Shown here in pieces: positions 16,671-25,919 of a stretch of DNA of 43,675 nucleotides. The number at the start of each line of letters is the position of its first letter. The first letter of the stretch is position 1. The position numbers were made by a program, and so were the translations under genes. Source of the stretch: Scatavimonas merdipullorum (GTDB lineage: Bacteria > Bacillota > Clostridia > Oscillospirales > Acutalibacteraceae); the NCBI GenBank assembly GCA_018712865.1, contig DVGH01000056.1, positions 1-43,675 on the forward strand, read 5' to 3'. The notes beneath the pieces were generated by a model. It was not told the origin of the DNA, ran no database searches, and worked only from the letters and a program-made list of their open reading frames with translations.

Positions 16671-18089
16671 ATGAAGCGGTATAGGGGTCTTTCCGTCTTC
16701 CTGATTGTGGTGTTCCTCTTGTGGGTTGTGCCTTTTTCGGCCGGTGCGGCTGCAGAATTTGAGGTAGAGGACGGCGTACTTATCAAATATAACGGGACCG
16801 GACAAGCGGTAACGGTCCCCTCTGGCGTATATTCTATTGGCGATGGGGCCTTTGCGGGGAATACACAGATAAAAAGCGTTACAATTCCGGACGATGTGTA
16901 TTATATTGGCAACAATGCGTTCAGCGGCTGCAGGAATCTGCAAACGGTAGATTATACAGACAGCATTGTTTCAGTAGGCGCACACGCGTTTGACAATACG
17001 GCGTGGCTTGGTGCCCAAAGCGATCCATATGTTTGTATCAACGCGGTTTTGATTGCCTATAACAGCACAGATAAAGAAGCTGCTGTACCGCAGGGCGTTG
17101 CTTCCATTGCCGCCTATGCGTTTGCAAACCATCTGGATATTACATCGGTCACGCTGCCGGACAGCGTGCTGGAAATAGGGGAGGGCGCTTTTTTTGACTG
17201 TCAAAACCTTGCTTCAGTTTCCATACCGCAGACGGTGCAGTCGATCGGTCCGCTTGCTTTTGAAAACACAAAATGGCTTGCTGGCTACAATGAGGATTTT
17301 GTTGTGCAGGGCGACGGCATTTTAATAAAATATAACGGGAATTCTGCAAGTGCGGCGATTCCGGACAGTGTGCGGCAGATTGCAGCAGGCGCTTTTTACC
17401 AAAATAAGACAATTCGGTCTGTAACGATACCGCAAAGCGTATTCAGTATAGGGATGCGGGCGTTTGCCGGCTGCAGTGGGCTTGCGGAACTTGCATTGCC
17501 TGCAAGCGTGTTTTTTATTGATGACCAGGCCTTTGCAGACTGTACGGCTTTAGCTGCGGTGCGGATCCCCAAAACGGTAACTTATTTGGGAAGCGGTGCG
17601 TTTTCCGGCTGCACGGCGCTTACCACCGCCACAATAGACGGCAGCTTTCACACTTTGTCAAGCGGTGCGTTTTCCGGCTGTACGGCGCTTGAGGATGTAA
17701 CGGTGGGGATTGCTGTGACAGATATACAAAGTGAGGCGTTTTCCGGCTGCACAAGGCTTACACAGATCAAGCTGCTGGACACTGTTGCGGAAATAGCGCT
17801 GGATGCGTTTGTAAATTGTCCGCGGCTTTCTATTTCAGGCTATCGTTTAAGCTATGCCTATACATATGCAAGATCCTGTAATATTGCTTTCCAGGCGCTC
17901 AGTGAAAAGCCGGGTGATATAAACGGCGACGGCAACGTATCGCTTACAGACGTGCTGGAAATACAAAAATATTTATCTGCTGTGTCACAGTTGACACCAT
18001 TTCAGCTAAGAATTTCCGACTACGACGGAAACGACAGGGTAAACACCAGTGACGTATTGGCAATACAAAGGGCGATCGCCAGGCTGTAA
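16671..18089 (+). CDS. Secreted BspA-type leucine-rich-repeat protein with C-terminal dockerin
   Basis: The 472-residue protein starts with a signal peptide (KRYRG, then a hydrophobic stretch to AGAAA, residues 1-28). About 12 BspA-like LRR_5 repeats of the form VTIPxxVxxIGxxAFxGCxxL fill residues 30-410. A type I dockerin follows at 415-472, with two calcium-loop repeats (GDINGDGNVSLTDV and DYDGNDRVNTSDV). LRR_5 domains mediate surface or host binding, and dockerins plug into cohesins of cellulosome-like scaffolds. No cohesin or glycosidase gene is in this window. Three repeats near 17597-17760 share almost identical DNA (GCGTTTTCCGGCTGCAC), showing recent internal duplication. The ribosome-binding site is weak. 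It is expected to be exported and docked at the cell surface. Confidence 0.9.
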   Translation: MKRYRGLSVFLIVVFLLWVVPFSAGAAAEFEVEDGVLIKYNGTGQAVTVPSGVYSIGDGAFAGNTQIKSVTIPDDVYYIGNNAFSGCRNLQTVDYTDSIVSVGAHAFDNTAWLGAQSDPYVCINAVLIAYNSTDKEAAVPQGVASIAAYAFANHLDITSVTLPDSVLEIGEGAFFDCQNLASVSIPQTVQSIGPLAFENTKWLAGYNEDFVVQGDGILIKYNGNSASAAIPDSVRQIAAGAFYQNKTIRSVTIPQSVFSIGMRAFAGCSGLAELALPASVFFIDDQAFADCTALAAVRIPKTVTYLGSGAFSGCTALTTATIDGSFHTLSSGAFSGCTALEDVTVGIAVTDIQSEAFSGCTRLTQIKLLDTVAEIALDAFVNCPRLSISGYRLSYAYTYARSCNIAFQALSEKPGDINGDGNVSLTDVLEIQKYLSAVSQLTPFQLRISDYDGNDRVNTSDVLAIQRAIARL

Positions 18090-18108
18090 TAGAAAAAAGG
18101 CACACCGC

Positions 18109-18137
18109 TTGACAGCGTTGTAAAACTGTGCTACGAT
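18109..18137 (+). promoter_or_regulatory. Promoter for the thrS T-box leader
   Basis: TTGACA (18109-18114), 17-bp spacer, TACGAT (18132-18137); start near 18144. Confidence 0.85.
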
Positions 18138-18143
18138 TATAAA

Positions 18144-18377
18144 AAATATAAAAGCGTTGAAAAGGAAGAAAACAGCCATATTTTTTGCGTCAGAGAGCAT
18201 GCGCCGCAGGCTGAAAGCGCAGCAGCAGAAAGGTTGTTTTTACCACCTTTGAGCGCGCGCCGGTAGCAAGGCGCGCCGTCTGACCGCGTTACAGGTCTGA
18301 AAAGGGCAGAGTATTTCTGCTAAAATTGGGTGGAACCACGGGCACAGCCTCGTCCCTTTGGGATGGGGCTGTTTTTT
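18144..18377 (+). promoter_or_regulatory. T-box riboswitch (threonine), thrS leader
   Basis: An AGAGAG box lies near 18194, and the specifier ACC (Thr) at 18242-18244 is followed by ACCTTTGAGC. The T-box AATTGGGTGGAACCACG is at about 18324-18340, with UGGA matching a U discriminator in tRNA-Thr. The terminator ACAGCCTCGTCCC-TTT-GGGATGGGGCTGT with a T-run ends at 18377. Confidence 0.96.
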
Positions 18378-18409
18378 ATTACATAAAAACAGGAAAGGAA
18401 TGTAGAAAA

Positions 18410-20350
18410 ATGATTCAGGTAACATTGAAAAATGGCGCTGTAAAGGAGTATGAAGAAAACACCACTGCAGCGGAAGTTGCAAAATCGCTAGGCGGCGGCC
18501 TGTTTAAAGCCGTGTGTGCCTGTAAGATAGACGGTTCTGTTTGCGATTTGCGTACGGAGCTTACAAAAGACTGTACGCTGGAGCTTTTAACGTTTGAAGA
18601 GGAAGAGGGGAAAAAGGCCTTTTGGCACACGGCGTCCCATGTGCTGGCGCAAGCGGTTAAAAGGCTGTATCCCAGTGCCAAAATTGCGATCGGCCCGGCT
18701 GTGGACAACGGGTTTTATTATGATTTTGATGTGGAAAAGCCCTTTACACAGGAAGATTTGGAAAGCATAGAAGCGGAAATGAAATCTATTGTCAAAAGCG
18801 GCCTTGCGCTTGAAAGATTTACGCTTACACCGGATGCGGCGATCAAGCTTTTGCAAGAGATGGAAGAACCGTATAAGGTAGAGCTTGCAAACGAACATGC
18901 GCAAAAGGGTGAGCCGATCAGCTTTTATAAGCAAGGGGAATTTACAGACTTGTGCGCAGGCCCGCACCTGCTGACGACAGCGCCGTTGAAAGCAATCAAG
19001 CTTACAAACTGCACGGGCGCATACTGGCGGGGCGATGCAAAAAATGCGCAGCTTTGCAGAGTGTATGGGACGGCGTTCCCGAAGGCTTCGCAGCTGGAAG
19101 AGTACCTTAAAAGGGTGGAGGAGGCAAAAAGCCGAGACCATAACAAGCTGGGCCGCGAATTGGAACTTTTTACAACGTCGGACCTGATTGGCCAGGGTCT
19201 TCCTATTTTGCTTCCAAAAGGGGCGCGTATTATCCAGACGCTGCAACGCTTTGTGGAGGATGAGGAGCAGAAGCGCGGCTGGCTTTTGACAAAAACGCCG
19301 TATATGGCAAAAAGCGATCTGTATAAGCTTTCAGGCCATTGGGACCATTACAAGGACGGCATGTTTGTCATGGGCGACGAAGAAAGCGACAAAGAGGTTT
19401 TTGCATTGCGCCCCATGACCTGCCCGTTCCAGTATCAGGCATATTTAAACAGGGGGCGTTCGTACAGGGATCTTCCCCTGCGTTACAATGAAACGTCTAC
19501 ACTGTTCCGCAATGAGGCCAGCGGGGAAATGCACGGATTGATCCGCGTGCGCCAGTTTACAATTTCAGAGGGGCATTTGATGTGTACGCCCGAACAGCTG
19601 GAGCAGGAATTTAAAAGCTGCCTGGAGCTTGCAATTTATATGCTGAAAACGCTGGGGCTTTATGAGGATGTTTCTTACCGCTTTTCGCAATGGGACCCCA
19701 ACGACAGGGAAAAGTTTATTGGAACGCCAGAGCAATGGGACGAGGCGCAGAGCGCCATGAAAAAGATTCTGGATCACTTGGAGATTCCATATGTAATCGG
19801 AGTTGGAGAGGCAGCCTTTTACGGGCCGAAGCTTGATATCCAGATCCGGAATGTTCACGGTAAGGAAGATACGCTGATTACGCTGCAGATCGACCAGATG
19901 CTGGCGGAAAAATTTGGTATGGAATATGTGGACAAAGACGGTGTGAAGAAAAACCCCTATATTATCCACAGGACCTCTATAGGCTGTTATGAAAGGACGC
20001 TGGCGCTGCTGATTGAAAAGTATGCAGGTGCCTTCCCGACTTGGCTTGCACCGGTACAGGTAAAGCTGTTGCCAATCGCCGACAGGCACATTGAAAAAAT
20101 TCAGCAGGTCCGCAAAGCGCTTGAAGCCAATGGAATCCGCTGTGAAGTGGACGACAGGAGCGAAAAGATCGGTTATAAAATCCGTGAGGCACAGCTTGAA
20201 AAAGTGCCTTATATGCTTTTGCTTGGTGATAAAGATATAGAAAACGGGACAGTTTCGATCCGTTCCAGGAAAAAGGGCGACCTGGGCGCCTGTGCGCTTG
20301 CCGATTTTATTAAGAGCATTACAGAGGAAATTGCTGCAAAGACACGATAA
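18410..20350 (+). CDS. thrS: Threonyl-tRNA synthetase
   Basis: Class II enzyme of 646 residues that charges tRNA-Thr. An N-terminal TGS domain (MIQVTLKNGAVKEY) is followed by the SAD editing domain (WHTASHVLAQAVKRLYP, LCAGPHL). The catalytic core has zinc ligands Cys in RPMTCPFQYQAYL, His in EGHLMCTPEQ and His in IIHRTSIG, and an anticodon-binding domain follows. ATG 18410 has GGAAAGGAA upstream. Expression is controlled by the threonine T-box. Confidence 0.98.
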   Translation: MIQVTLKNGAVKEYEENTTAAEVAKSLGGGLFKAVCACKIDGSVCDLRTELTKDCTLELLTFEEEEGKKAFWHTASHVLAQAVKRLYPSAKIAIGPAVDNGFYYDFDVEKPFTQEDLESIEAEMKSIVKSGLALERFTLTPDAAIKLLQEMEEPYKVELANEHAQKGEPISFYKQGEFTDLCAGPHLLTTAPLKAIKLTNCTGAYWRGDAKNAQLCRVYGTAFPKASQLEEYLKRVEEAKSRDHNKLGRELELFTTSDLIGQGLPILLPKGARIIQTLQRFVEDEEQKRGWLLTKTPYMAKSDLYKLSGHWDHYKDGMFVMGDEESDKEVFALRPMTCPFQYQAYLNRGRSYRDLPLRYNETSTLFRNEASGEMHGLIRVRQFTISEGHLMCTPEQLEQEFKSCLELAIYMLKTLGLYEDVSYRFSQWDPNDREKFIGTPEQWDEAQSAMKKILDHLEIPYVIGVGEAAFYGPKLDIQIRNVHGKEDTLITLQIDQMLAEKFGMEYVDKDGVKKNPYIIHRTSIGCYERTLALLIEKYAGAFPTWLAPVQVKLLPIADRHIEKIQQVRKALEANGIRCEVDDRSEKIGYKIREAQLEKVPYMLLLGDKDIENGTVSIRSRKKGDLGACALADFIKSITEEIAAKTR

Positions 20351-20391
20351 GGCAGGCAGACGCGTTGCAACTGCAAAAGGGGTGGAAATAT

Positions 20392-20925
20392 ATGGCGCCG
20401 TATAAAAAGAGAGTTCTATGGACGGTAACCGCTTTGGCGGTCATTATTATCGGAGCGGTGGTCTTGTCTGTTTTTTCGATCCAGTGGATGGGAAAGCAAG
20501 ACGTGCAGAGCATAAAGGCAGATGCCACCGGCGACCGGCTTTCTACCGATACAATTACTGCCGGTGTGATCAAGCACATGGGATATGAAAATCTTTCTAA
20601 AACGGAGGAAGACCAGGTTTCCAGACATTATGTTTTTCCTGAGGGGCTTGTAGACGGCAGCACGGTCTATGTTTCCAATTCTCCGGAATCTGCATTTGAA
20701 ATTGCCTGTTTTGAAGTAGCAGACGCCAATTATATGCCGCAGCTTGACGCGGTGATCGCTGACCATATGGTCCAGCGCGCGTCCGGCTTTAGGAACAGCC
20801 CGCAGGAATATGCGCTTTTACAGGAATATACGGTAGCGCACAGCGGGGTGTATGCGTTTGTGGCAGTGGCGGACGATGCAGAAGCGGCCGCCACAGTATT
20901 TAAATCCATTGTAGAGCAAGGATAA
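20392..20925 (+). CDS. DUF4358 family membrane-anchored protein
   Basis: The 177-residue protein has one N-terminal membrane segment (about 8-30) and an extracellular domain that I place in DUF4358. Supporting blocks are SPESAFEIACFEVADANYMPQLDAVIADHM and a later AHSGVYAFVAVADDAEAA. There is no lipobox Cys, unlike many DUF4358 lipoproteins. The function of the family is unknown. ATG 20392 is chosen because AAAAGGGG precedes it; a TTG at 20365 lacks a site. It follows thrS by 41 bp and may be read with it. Confidence 0.75.
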   Translation: MAPYKKRVLWTVTALAVIIIGAVVLSVFSIQWMGKQDVQSIKADATGDRLSTDTITAGVIKHMGYENLSKTEEDQVSRHYVFPEGLVDGSTVYVSNSPESAFEIACFEVADANYMPQLDAVIADHMVQRASGFRNSPQEYALLQEYTVAHSGVYAFVAVADDAEAAATVFKSIVEQG

Positions 20926-20979
20926 AGACGGCCAAGGCCGGGGGGTACAGTTGCACGAGGGCTTGAAAAAGAATATTAA

Positions 20980-21018
20980 AAAAGGACTTTGCAGAAATAC
21001 TTGCTGCAAAGTCCTTTT
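20980..21018. terminator. Bidirectional terminator between the DUF4358 gene and metK
   Basis: AAAAGGACTTTGCAG and CTGCAAAGTCCTTTT form a 15-bp stem with A- and T-runs, between convergent genes. Confidence 0.93.
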
Positions 21019-21027
21019 TATTTTAGA

Positions 21028-22215
21028 TTAAGGCGCCTGTAGCTGTTGCTGCAGCGCCTTCACTTGGTCGAGCTTTTCCCAGGCTACGTCAAGCTCTTCC
21101 CTGCCCATATGCCCATAGGCAGCAAGCGACCGGTATTTGGTGTTGCGCAGGTGCAGGCGGTCGATAATAGCGGCGGGGCGCAGGTCGAAGACCTGCTTGA
21201 CCGCACTGGCAAGCTGTGCATTTGTATAAGCAGAGGTGCCAAAGCTGTCTACCATAACGGAAAGGGGATGTGCCACGCCAATTGCGTAGGCCAGTTGTAC
21301 CTCGCACCTTTTTGCAAGGCCGGCGCCCACAATATTTTTTGCAATATGGCGGGCCGCGTAGGCCGCACTGCGGTCCACTTTGGTGGGGTCCTTGCCGGAA
21401 AAGCAGCCGCCGCCATGGCGGGCAAAGCCCCCGTAGGTATCTACAATAATTTTACGGCCGGTCAGGCCGCTGTCGCCCACCGGACCGCCGACCACGAAGC
21501 GTCCGGTTGGGTTAATAAAGATTTTTGTATTTTGATCGAGCAGATGCTCCGGGATAACAGGTTGGATTACATGCTTTAAAATATCTTTGCGGATCTGCTC
21601 CAGCGTTATGGCACTGTCGTGCTGTGTGGAAACAACAACAGCTTCCACACGGCGGATGACGTCGCCTTCATATTCCACTGTAACCTGCGTTTTTCCGTCA
21701 GGCCGCAAATAAGATAAAACACCGTCTTTGCGTACCTTTGTAAGCTGTTTTGCAAGCTTATGGGAAAGGGAAGCGCTCATGGGCATCAACTCCGGCGTTT
21801 CATCGCAGGCGTAACCGAACATCATACCCTGGTCGCCGGCCCCATATAGGTTATAAGCGTCCTGCGCCCCGTTTTTATGCTCCAGACTTTGATTTACGCC
21901 CATGGCAATGTCGCCGGACTGCGCGTCGATGGAAGTAAGCACAGCACAGGTGTTTCCGTCAAAGCCGCAGGCAGGGTCGTCATAGCCAATGGAGCAGATC
22001 ACTTCCCTTGCAATAGAAGCAATATCCACATAGCAGTCGGTAGTGATTTCCCCCATAACATGCACCATACCGGTGGTACACGTTACCTCGCAGGCAACAT
22101 GGGCGTTTTGATCCTGTTCCAGGATCGCGTCCAAAACGGCGTCGGAAATTTGGTCGCAGACTTTATCGGGGTGTCCTTCTGTTACGGATTCAGATGTAAA
22201 ATAATGTTTTTCCAT
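21028..22215 (-). CDS. metK: S-adenosylmethionine synthetase
   Basis: MetK makes SAM from methionine and ATP. The 395-residue protein has the expected start (FTSESVTEGHPDKVCDQISDA). The GAGDQGMMFGYA motif, GGPVGDSGLTGRKIIVDTYGG and GGGCFSGKDPTKVDRSAAYAAR all match the family. It is on the minus strand directly behind a SAM-I riboswitch, so its own product shuts it down. GGAAGG lies before ATG 22215. Confidence 0.98.
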   Translation of the reverse strand: MEKHYFTSESVTEGHPDKVCDQISDAVLDAILEQDQNAHVACEVTCTTGMVHVMGEITTDCYVDIASIAREVICSIGYDDPACGFDGNTCAVLTSIDAQSGDIAMGVNQSLEHKNGAQDAYNLYGAGDQGMMFGYACDETPELMPMSASLSHKLAKQLTKVRKDGVLSYLRPDGKTQVTVEYEGDVIRRVEAVVVSTQHDSAITLEQIRKDILKHVIQPVIPEHLLDQNTKIFINPTGRFVVGGPVGDSGLTGRKIIVDTYGGFARHGGGCFSGKDPTKVDRSAAYAARHIAKNIVGAGLAKRCEVQLAYAIGVAHPLSVMVDSFGTSAYTNAQLASAVKQVFDLRPAAIIDRLHLRNTKYRSLAAYGHMGREELDVAWEKLDQVKALQQQLQAP

Positions 22216-22256
22216 AAAAACCTTCCTTTCGTGATAAAAATGCGTGTTGAAATCAA

Positions 22257-22389
22257 AAATCCGCTTTCGGATAAACCAGAAAGCGGATTTAAAAACTCAT
22301 CTTCCGGCTTTACCGCAGGATTTGGCACCTTGCAAAAACTGCAGGTTGCCGGACTTCACAGGGCCTGTCCCTCCGTCACTCTTGATAAG
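22257..22389 (-). promoter_or_regulatory. SAM-I (S-box) riboswitch of metK
   Basis: Read on the minus strand, the leader starts CTTATCAAGAGTGACGGAGG (22389 onward) and carries GGGACAGGCCCTGTGAAG, CCGGCAACC, GGTGCCAA and TCCTGC, closing with AGATGAG near 22296. These are the conserved S-box elements. The expression platform is a terminator at 22257-22290 (AATCCGCTTTC pairing with GAAAGCGGATT, T-run). High SAM should end transcription before metK. Confidence 0.97.
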
Positions 22390-22479
22390 CAGATGTTATT
22401 GAATTTATAATAGTCTTGTATAATAGCGCTGGCTGTTTGCACAGGCTTTCGCCATGAGCAGATATGCAGCTTGTGTACT

Positions 22480-24033
22480 TTATTTAGCGTATTCAATGGC
22501 CCGGCTTTCCCGTAAGATATTGACCTTGATCTGGCCGGGGTATTCCAGGTCAGATTCAATCTTTTGGCAAATTTCCCTGGCAAGCGGGATCATACGCTCG
22601 TCGTTAATGACCTCGGGTTTTACCATAATGCGGATCTCACGCCCGGCCTGGATGGCAAAGCAGTTTTCCACACCGTTAAACGAAGACGCGACCTCTTCCA
22701 GCTTTTGCAGACGTTTAATATAGTTTTCCAGATTTTCACGCCGTGCACCAGGCCTTGCAGCGGAAATAGCGTCTGCAGCCTGTACAATGCAGGCAACGAC
22801 CGTTTTGGCCTCGATATCGCCGTGGTGCGCATGGATCGCATGAATAACGGCTTCGCTTTCCTTATATTTTTTTGCGACATCCACGCCGATTTCGATATGA
22901 GAGCCTTCAATTTCGTGGTCAAGGGCTTTACCAATGTCATGCAGCAAACCGGCCCTTTTGGCAATAGCGGGATCCAAGCCAAGCTCGCTTGCCATGATGC
23001 CCGCAAGATAAGAAACCTCCAGCGAATGGTTCAACACGTTTTGTCCATAACTTGTACGGTAGCGCAGCCGGCCGAGCAGCTTGATCAGCTCAGGATGAAT
23101 ACCGTTGACACCCGCCTCTATTACGGCGCGCTCGCCCTCTTTCTTGATTGTGGCTTCTACTTCTCTTCTTGCTTTTTCTACGGTTTCTTCAATCCTTGCC
23201 GGGTGGATCCGGCCGTCGGATATAAGCTTTTCAAGCGCGACCCTTGCAATTTCACGCCGAACCGGTTCAAAGCTGGAAAGCGTAATTGCCTCGGGTGTAT
23301 CATCAATGATCAAATCCACGCCGGTAAGCGTTTCAATGGTGCGTATGTTCCTGCCTTCGCGGCCGATAATGCGGCCCTTCATTTCGTCGTTCGGCAGTGG
23401 TACAACGGAAACCGTCGCCTCTGCCACATGGTCTGCCGCACAGCGCTGTATTGCAAGCGAAATAATATTTCTTGCTTTTTGCTCGCTTTCGTCTTTCAAC
23501 TGCTGTTCATATTCTAGGATCCGTACGGCCTTTTCATGGGTCAGTTGGCTTTCCAGCTCGTTTAAGAGGTAGGACTTTGCCTGTTCAGCCGTATAACCGG
23601 AAATACGCTCAAGCATCTCAAACTGGCTTTTTTTGACCATTTCCGCTTCTTCAAATTTTTCATCGGCGGCTTTCAGCCGTTTTTGTACCTTCTCTTCTTT
23701 TATTTCCAGGTTTTCCAGTTTTTTGTCAAGCGTTTCTTCCTTGGATTGAATTCTGCGTTCCTGTCTTTGTACTTCTCTTCTTCTTTCTGCTAATTCTTTT
23801 TCTGATTCATTTCGCAGTCGGTGTGTTTCGTCCTTACCTTCTAAAATAATTTCTTTCTTCTTGGCTTCCGCCGTTTTCAAAGCTTCGCTTACAATTTTTT
23901 TGGCTTCCGCTTCCGCAGAGCCAATTGCCGCTTCCGCAATCTTTTTTCTGTGATTGATGCCGGCAAAAAAAGCAGCGCCGCCACATGCGGCTGCAATTAC
24001 TACGATCAGCACGATCGCCAACCATAAATCCAT
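22480..24033 (-). CDS. rny: Ribonuclease Y
   Basis: RNase Y is the membrane-bound endonuclease that starts mRNA decay in Firmicutes. The 517-residue protein has one N-terminal membrane segment (WLAIVLIVVIAAACGGAAFF). A long coiled coil rich in Glu, Lys and Arg follows to about residue 200. Then comes a KH domain (GRIIGREGRNIRTIETLTGV) and an HD domain with HDIGKALDHEIEGSH. ATG 24033 is preferred because the alternative GTG at 24045 overlaps the AAGGAGG ribosome-binding site. The coil sequence is typical, so the family call is firm. Confidence 0.97.
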   Translation of the reverse strand: MDLWLAIVLIVVIAAACGGAAFFAGINHRKKIAEAAIGSAEAEAKKIVSEALKTAEAKKKEIILEGKDETHRLRNESEKELAERRREVQRQERRIQSKEETLDKKLENLEIKEEKVQKRLKAADEKFEEAEMVKKSQFEMLERISGYTAEQAKSYLLNELESQLTHEKAVRILEYEQQLKDESEQKARNIISLAIQRCAADHVAEATVSVVPLPNDEMKGRIIGREGRNIRTIETLTGVDLIIDDTPEAITLSSFEPVRREIARVALEKLISDGRIHPARIEETVEKARREVEATIKKEGERAVIEAGVNGIHPELIKLLGRLRYRTSYGQNVLNHSLEVSYLAGIMASELGLDPAIAKRAGLLHDIGKALDHEIEGSHIEIGVDVAKKYKESEAVIHAIHAHHGDIEAKTVVACIVQAADAISAARPGARRENLENYIKRLQKLEEVASSFNGVENCFAIQAGREIRIMVKPEVINDERMIPLAREICQKIESDLEYPGQIKVNILRESRAIEYAK

Positions 24034-24210
24034 CTGAATGGACACCTCCTTGATTTGATTTTTTCAATGCTAAATTTCATAAAAATTAATCAACTCAAAG
24101 AGCCGTTATTACGGATAATATTCAATTGTCTGCTTAAAATAAACATAACAAGCCCGCTATAAAGCGGGGATAAACTGTCTCTTATATACACGCCGCAAGG
24201 CGCGCACCCG

Positions 24211-24351
24211 TTACAATTTTATTGATTTATCTATTTTATAACGGCCCCGTATACGAGTCCAATTAATAAAGTGACCGGCAGCATAGAAAGCCGCTTGTCC
24301 CTTGCGGTATTTGCAGGTGGCCCCGACCGTCGGAAACAGTGGGAAAACCAT
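24211..24351 (-). CDS. Candidate 46-residue leader peptide or small protein upstream of rny
   Basis: An ATG at 24351 opens a 46-codon frame (MVFPLFPTVGATCKYRKGQ...) about 10 bases after the predicted start of the rny transcript. AAGGA lies 7 nt before it, right at the RNA 5' end. The product is basic, with no family I recognise. It may be a real small protein, an upstream frame that affects rny, or chance in a structured leader. Confidence 0.3.
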   Translation of the reverse strand: MVFPLFPTVGATCKYRKGQAAFYAAGHFINWTRIRGRYKIDKSIKL

Positions 24352-24367
24352 ACAGATATCCTTATCT

Positions 24368-24396
24368 ATTTTATCTTTCAATAGTGCAAAAGTCAA
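24368..24396 (-). promoter_or_regulatory. SigA promoter for the rny leader
   Basis: On the minus strand: TTGACT (24396-24391), 17-bp spacer, TAAAAT (24373-24368). Transcription would start near 24361, giving a leader of about 330 nt before rny. Confidence 0.75.
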
Positions 24397-24559
24397 GAAT
24401 TATTTGTATCTTTTGCATATGCGGCGGGGCAGGGCAGGCAAAAGCGCGCGGCTGCTTTGGTTATAAGGTGCGCAAAGGCAACGGCAGCCTGCAAAGCGGT
24501 AGGGTGTTTTTTTATGGAAAAATTTATTAAAAATTTTTGTTAAAATTTTATCAACGGGC

Positions 24560-24588
24560 TTGTATTATTGCGAAAAATGCTTTATTAT
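24560..24588 (+). promoter_or_regulatory. Promoter for gap
   Basis: TTGTAT (24560-24565), 17-bp spacer, TATTAT (24583-24588), in an A/T-rich stretch 45 bp before the start codon. Confidence 0.65.
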
Positions 24589-24633
24589 ATGAAGTGCTAG
24601 TTTGAATAGTTTAAAAATTCAGGAGGTAGTATT

Positions 24634-25638
24634 ATGTCAGTAAAAGTGGCGATTAACGGTTTTGGGCGCATTGGCCGCCTTGCTTTCAGGCAGATGTTCG
24701 GTGCGGAAGGGTACGAGGTTGTAGCGATTAACGACCTTACCGATGCAAAAATGCTTGCGCATCTTTTGAAGTACGATTCTGCACAGGGACGCTATGACAA
24801 GCCGGTGGAAGCAAAGGAAAATTCCATTGTAGTAGATGGCAAGGAAATTACCATTTATGCAAAAGCAAACGCAGCGGAGCTTCCGTGGGGCGAGCTGGGC
24901 ATTGATGTTGTTCTGGAGTGCACAGGCTTTTATTGCTCAAAGGCGAAAAGCCAGGCGCATATTGATGCAGGCGCTAAAAAGGTTGTTATCTCTGCGCCCG
25001 CAGGCAACGACCTTCCTACAATTGTTTACAGCGTAAACGAAAAGACGCTGACCAAGGAAGATACGATTATTTCCGCAGCTTCCTGTACGACCAACTGCTT
25101 GGCTCCCATGGCAAATGCTCTGAACAAGCTTGCTCCGATCAAGAGCGGCATTATGAGTACGATTCACGCTTATACGGGCGACCAGATGGTTCTGGACGGA
25201 CCGCACAGAAAGGGCGACCTCAGAAGGGCTCGTGCAGCCGCTGTGAATATTGTCCCGAACTCCACGGGTGCTGCAAAGGCAATTGGCCTGGTTATCCCTG
25301 AGCTCAACGGCAAGCTGATCGGCAGCGCACAGCGCGTTCCTGTTCCGACAGGCTCTACAACCATCCTTACGGCCATTGTAGAGGGTTCTGTGACGGTTGA
25401 CCAGATTAACGCTGCTATGAAGGCCGCCGCTTCTGATTCCTATGGATATAACGAAGACCCGATCGTTTCTTCCGATATTGTCGGGATTACCTATGGTTCT
25501 CTCTTTGATGCAACGCAGACGATGGTTATCAATCTGGACAACGGTACAAGCGAGGTACAGGTTGTTTCCTGGTATGATAATGAAAACAGCTACACAAGCC
25601 AGATGGTAAGGACCATTAAGTATTTTGCAGAGCTGTAA
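24634..25638 (+). CDS. gap: Glyceraldehyde-3-phosphate dehydrogenase (NAD)
   Basis: Glycolytic enzyme of 334 residues that oxidises glyceraldehyde-3-phosphate to 1,3-bisphosphoglycerate. The Rossmann start is GFGRIGR (9-15) and the active-site motif is SCTTNCLAP with Cys151. The AINDLTD segment, with an Asp after the second strand, fits NAD rather than NADP use. AGGAGG precedes ATG 24634. The gene has its own promoter and terminator. Codon use is enriched for a few codons such as AAG and GTT, as expected of a highly expressed gene. Confidence 0.98.
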   Translation: MSVKVAINGFGRIGRLAFRQMFGAEGYEVVAINDLTDAKMLAHLLKYDSAQGRYDKPVEAKENSIVVDGKEITIYAKANAAELPWGELGIDVVLECTGFYCSKAKSQAHIDAGAKKVVISAPAGNDLPTIVYSVNEKTLTKEDTIISAASCTTNCLAPMANALNKLAPIKSGIMSTIHAYTGDQMVLDGPHRKGDLRRARAAAVNIVPNSTGAAKAIGLVIPELNGKLIGSAQRVPVPTGSTTILTAIVEGSVTVDQINAAMKAAASDSYGYNEDPIVSSDIVGITYGSLFDATQTMVINLDNGTSEVQVVSWYDNENSYTSQMVRTIKYFAEL

Positions 25639-25659
25639 TGAAAGCTTAAAATTTTATGG

Positions 25660-25686
25660 CAGGGCGGGTTTTCCCGCCCTGTTTTT
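25660..25686 (+). terminator. Rho-independent terminator of gap
   Basis: CAGGGCGGG-TTTT-CCCGCCCTG followed by TTTTT. Confidence 0.95.
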
Positions 25687-25919
25687 CTATGCGCGTTTAC
25701 GCTGCCAAACGGGGGTAAAATACGCTTGGATGCACTTGAAAACTGCCATCTGCAAATAGGCTGTTTTTTATTGTAAAATTCTGGATAGAAAATAGATTTG
25801 GCGGCTTTATGGTTTTGCAATGCAGGCAACGGCTTGCAAAAGCGGTAAACCGGTATCTGGTTTTGTTGTATTATAAAAAACTACTGAAAAACATGGGGGA
25901 AAATAAGTAAAATTTTTTA

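Larger units (their letters stand above)
24046..24633. other. Divergent intergenic region between rny and gap
   Basis: This 588-base gap holds a minus-strand promoter (24368-24396), the leader of rny, and a plus-strand promoter for gap (24560-24588). Hairpins at 24153-24168 (CCCGCT-ATAA-AGCGGG) and 24191-24202 (CGCC-GCAA-GGCG) lie in the rny leader. No known RNA family was recognised. Confidence 0.6.

Noticed and set aside
24153..24361. 6S RNA on the minus strand
   Set aside because: Length and promoter fit, but I cannot draw the long hairpin with a central bubble that defines 6S RNA.
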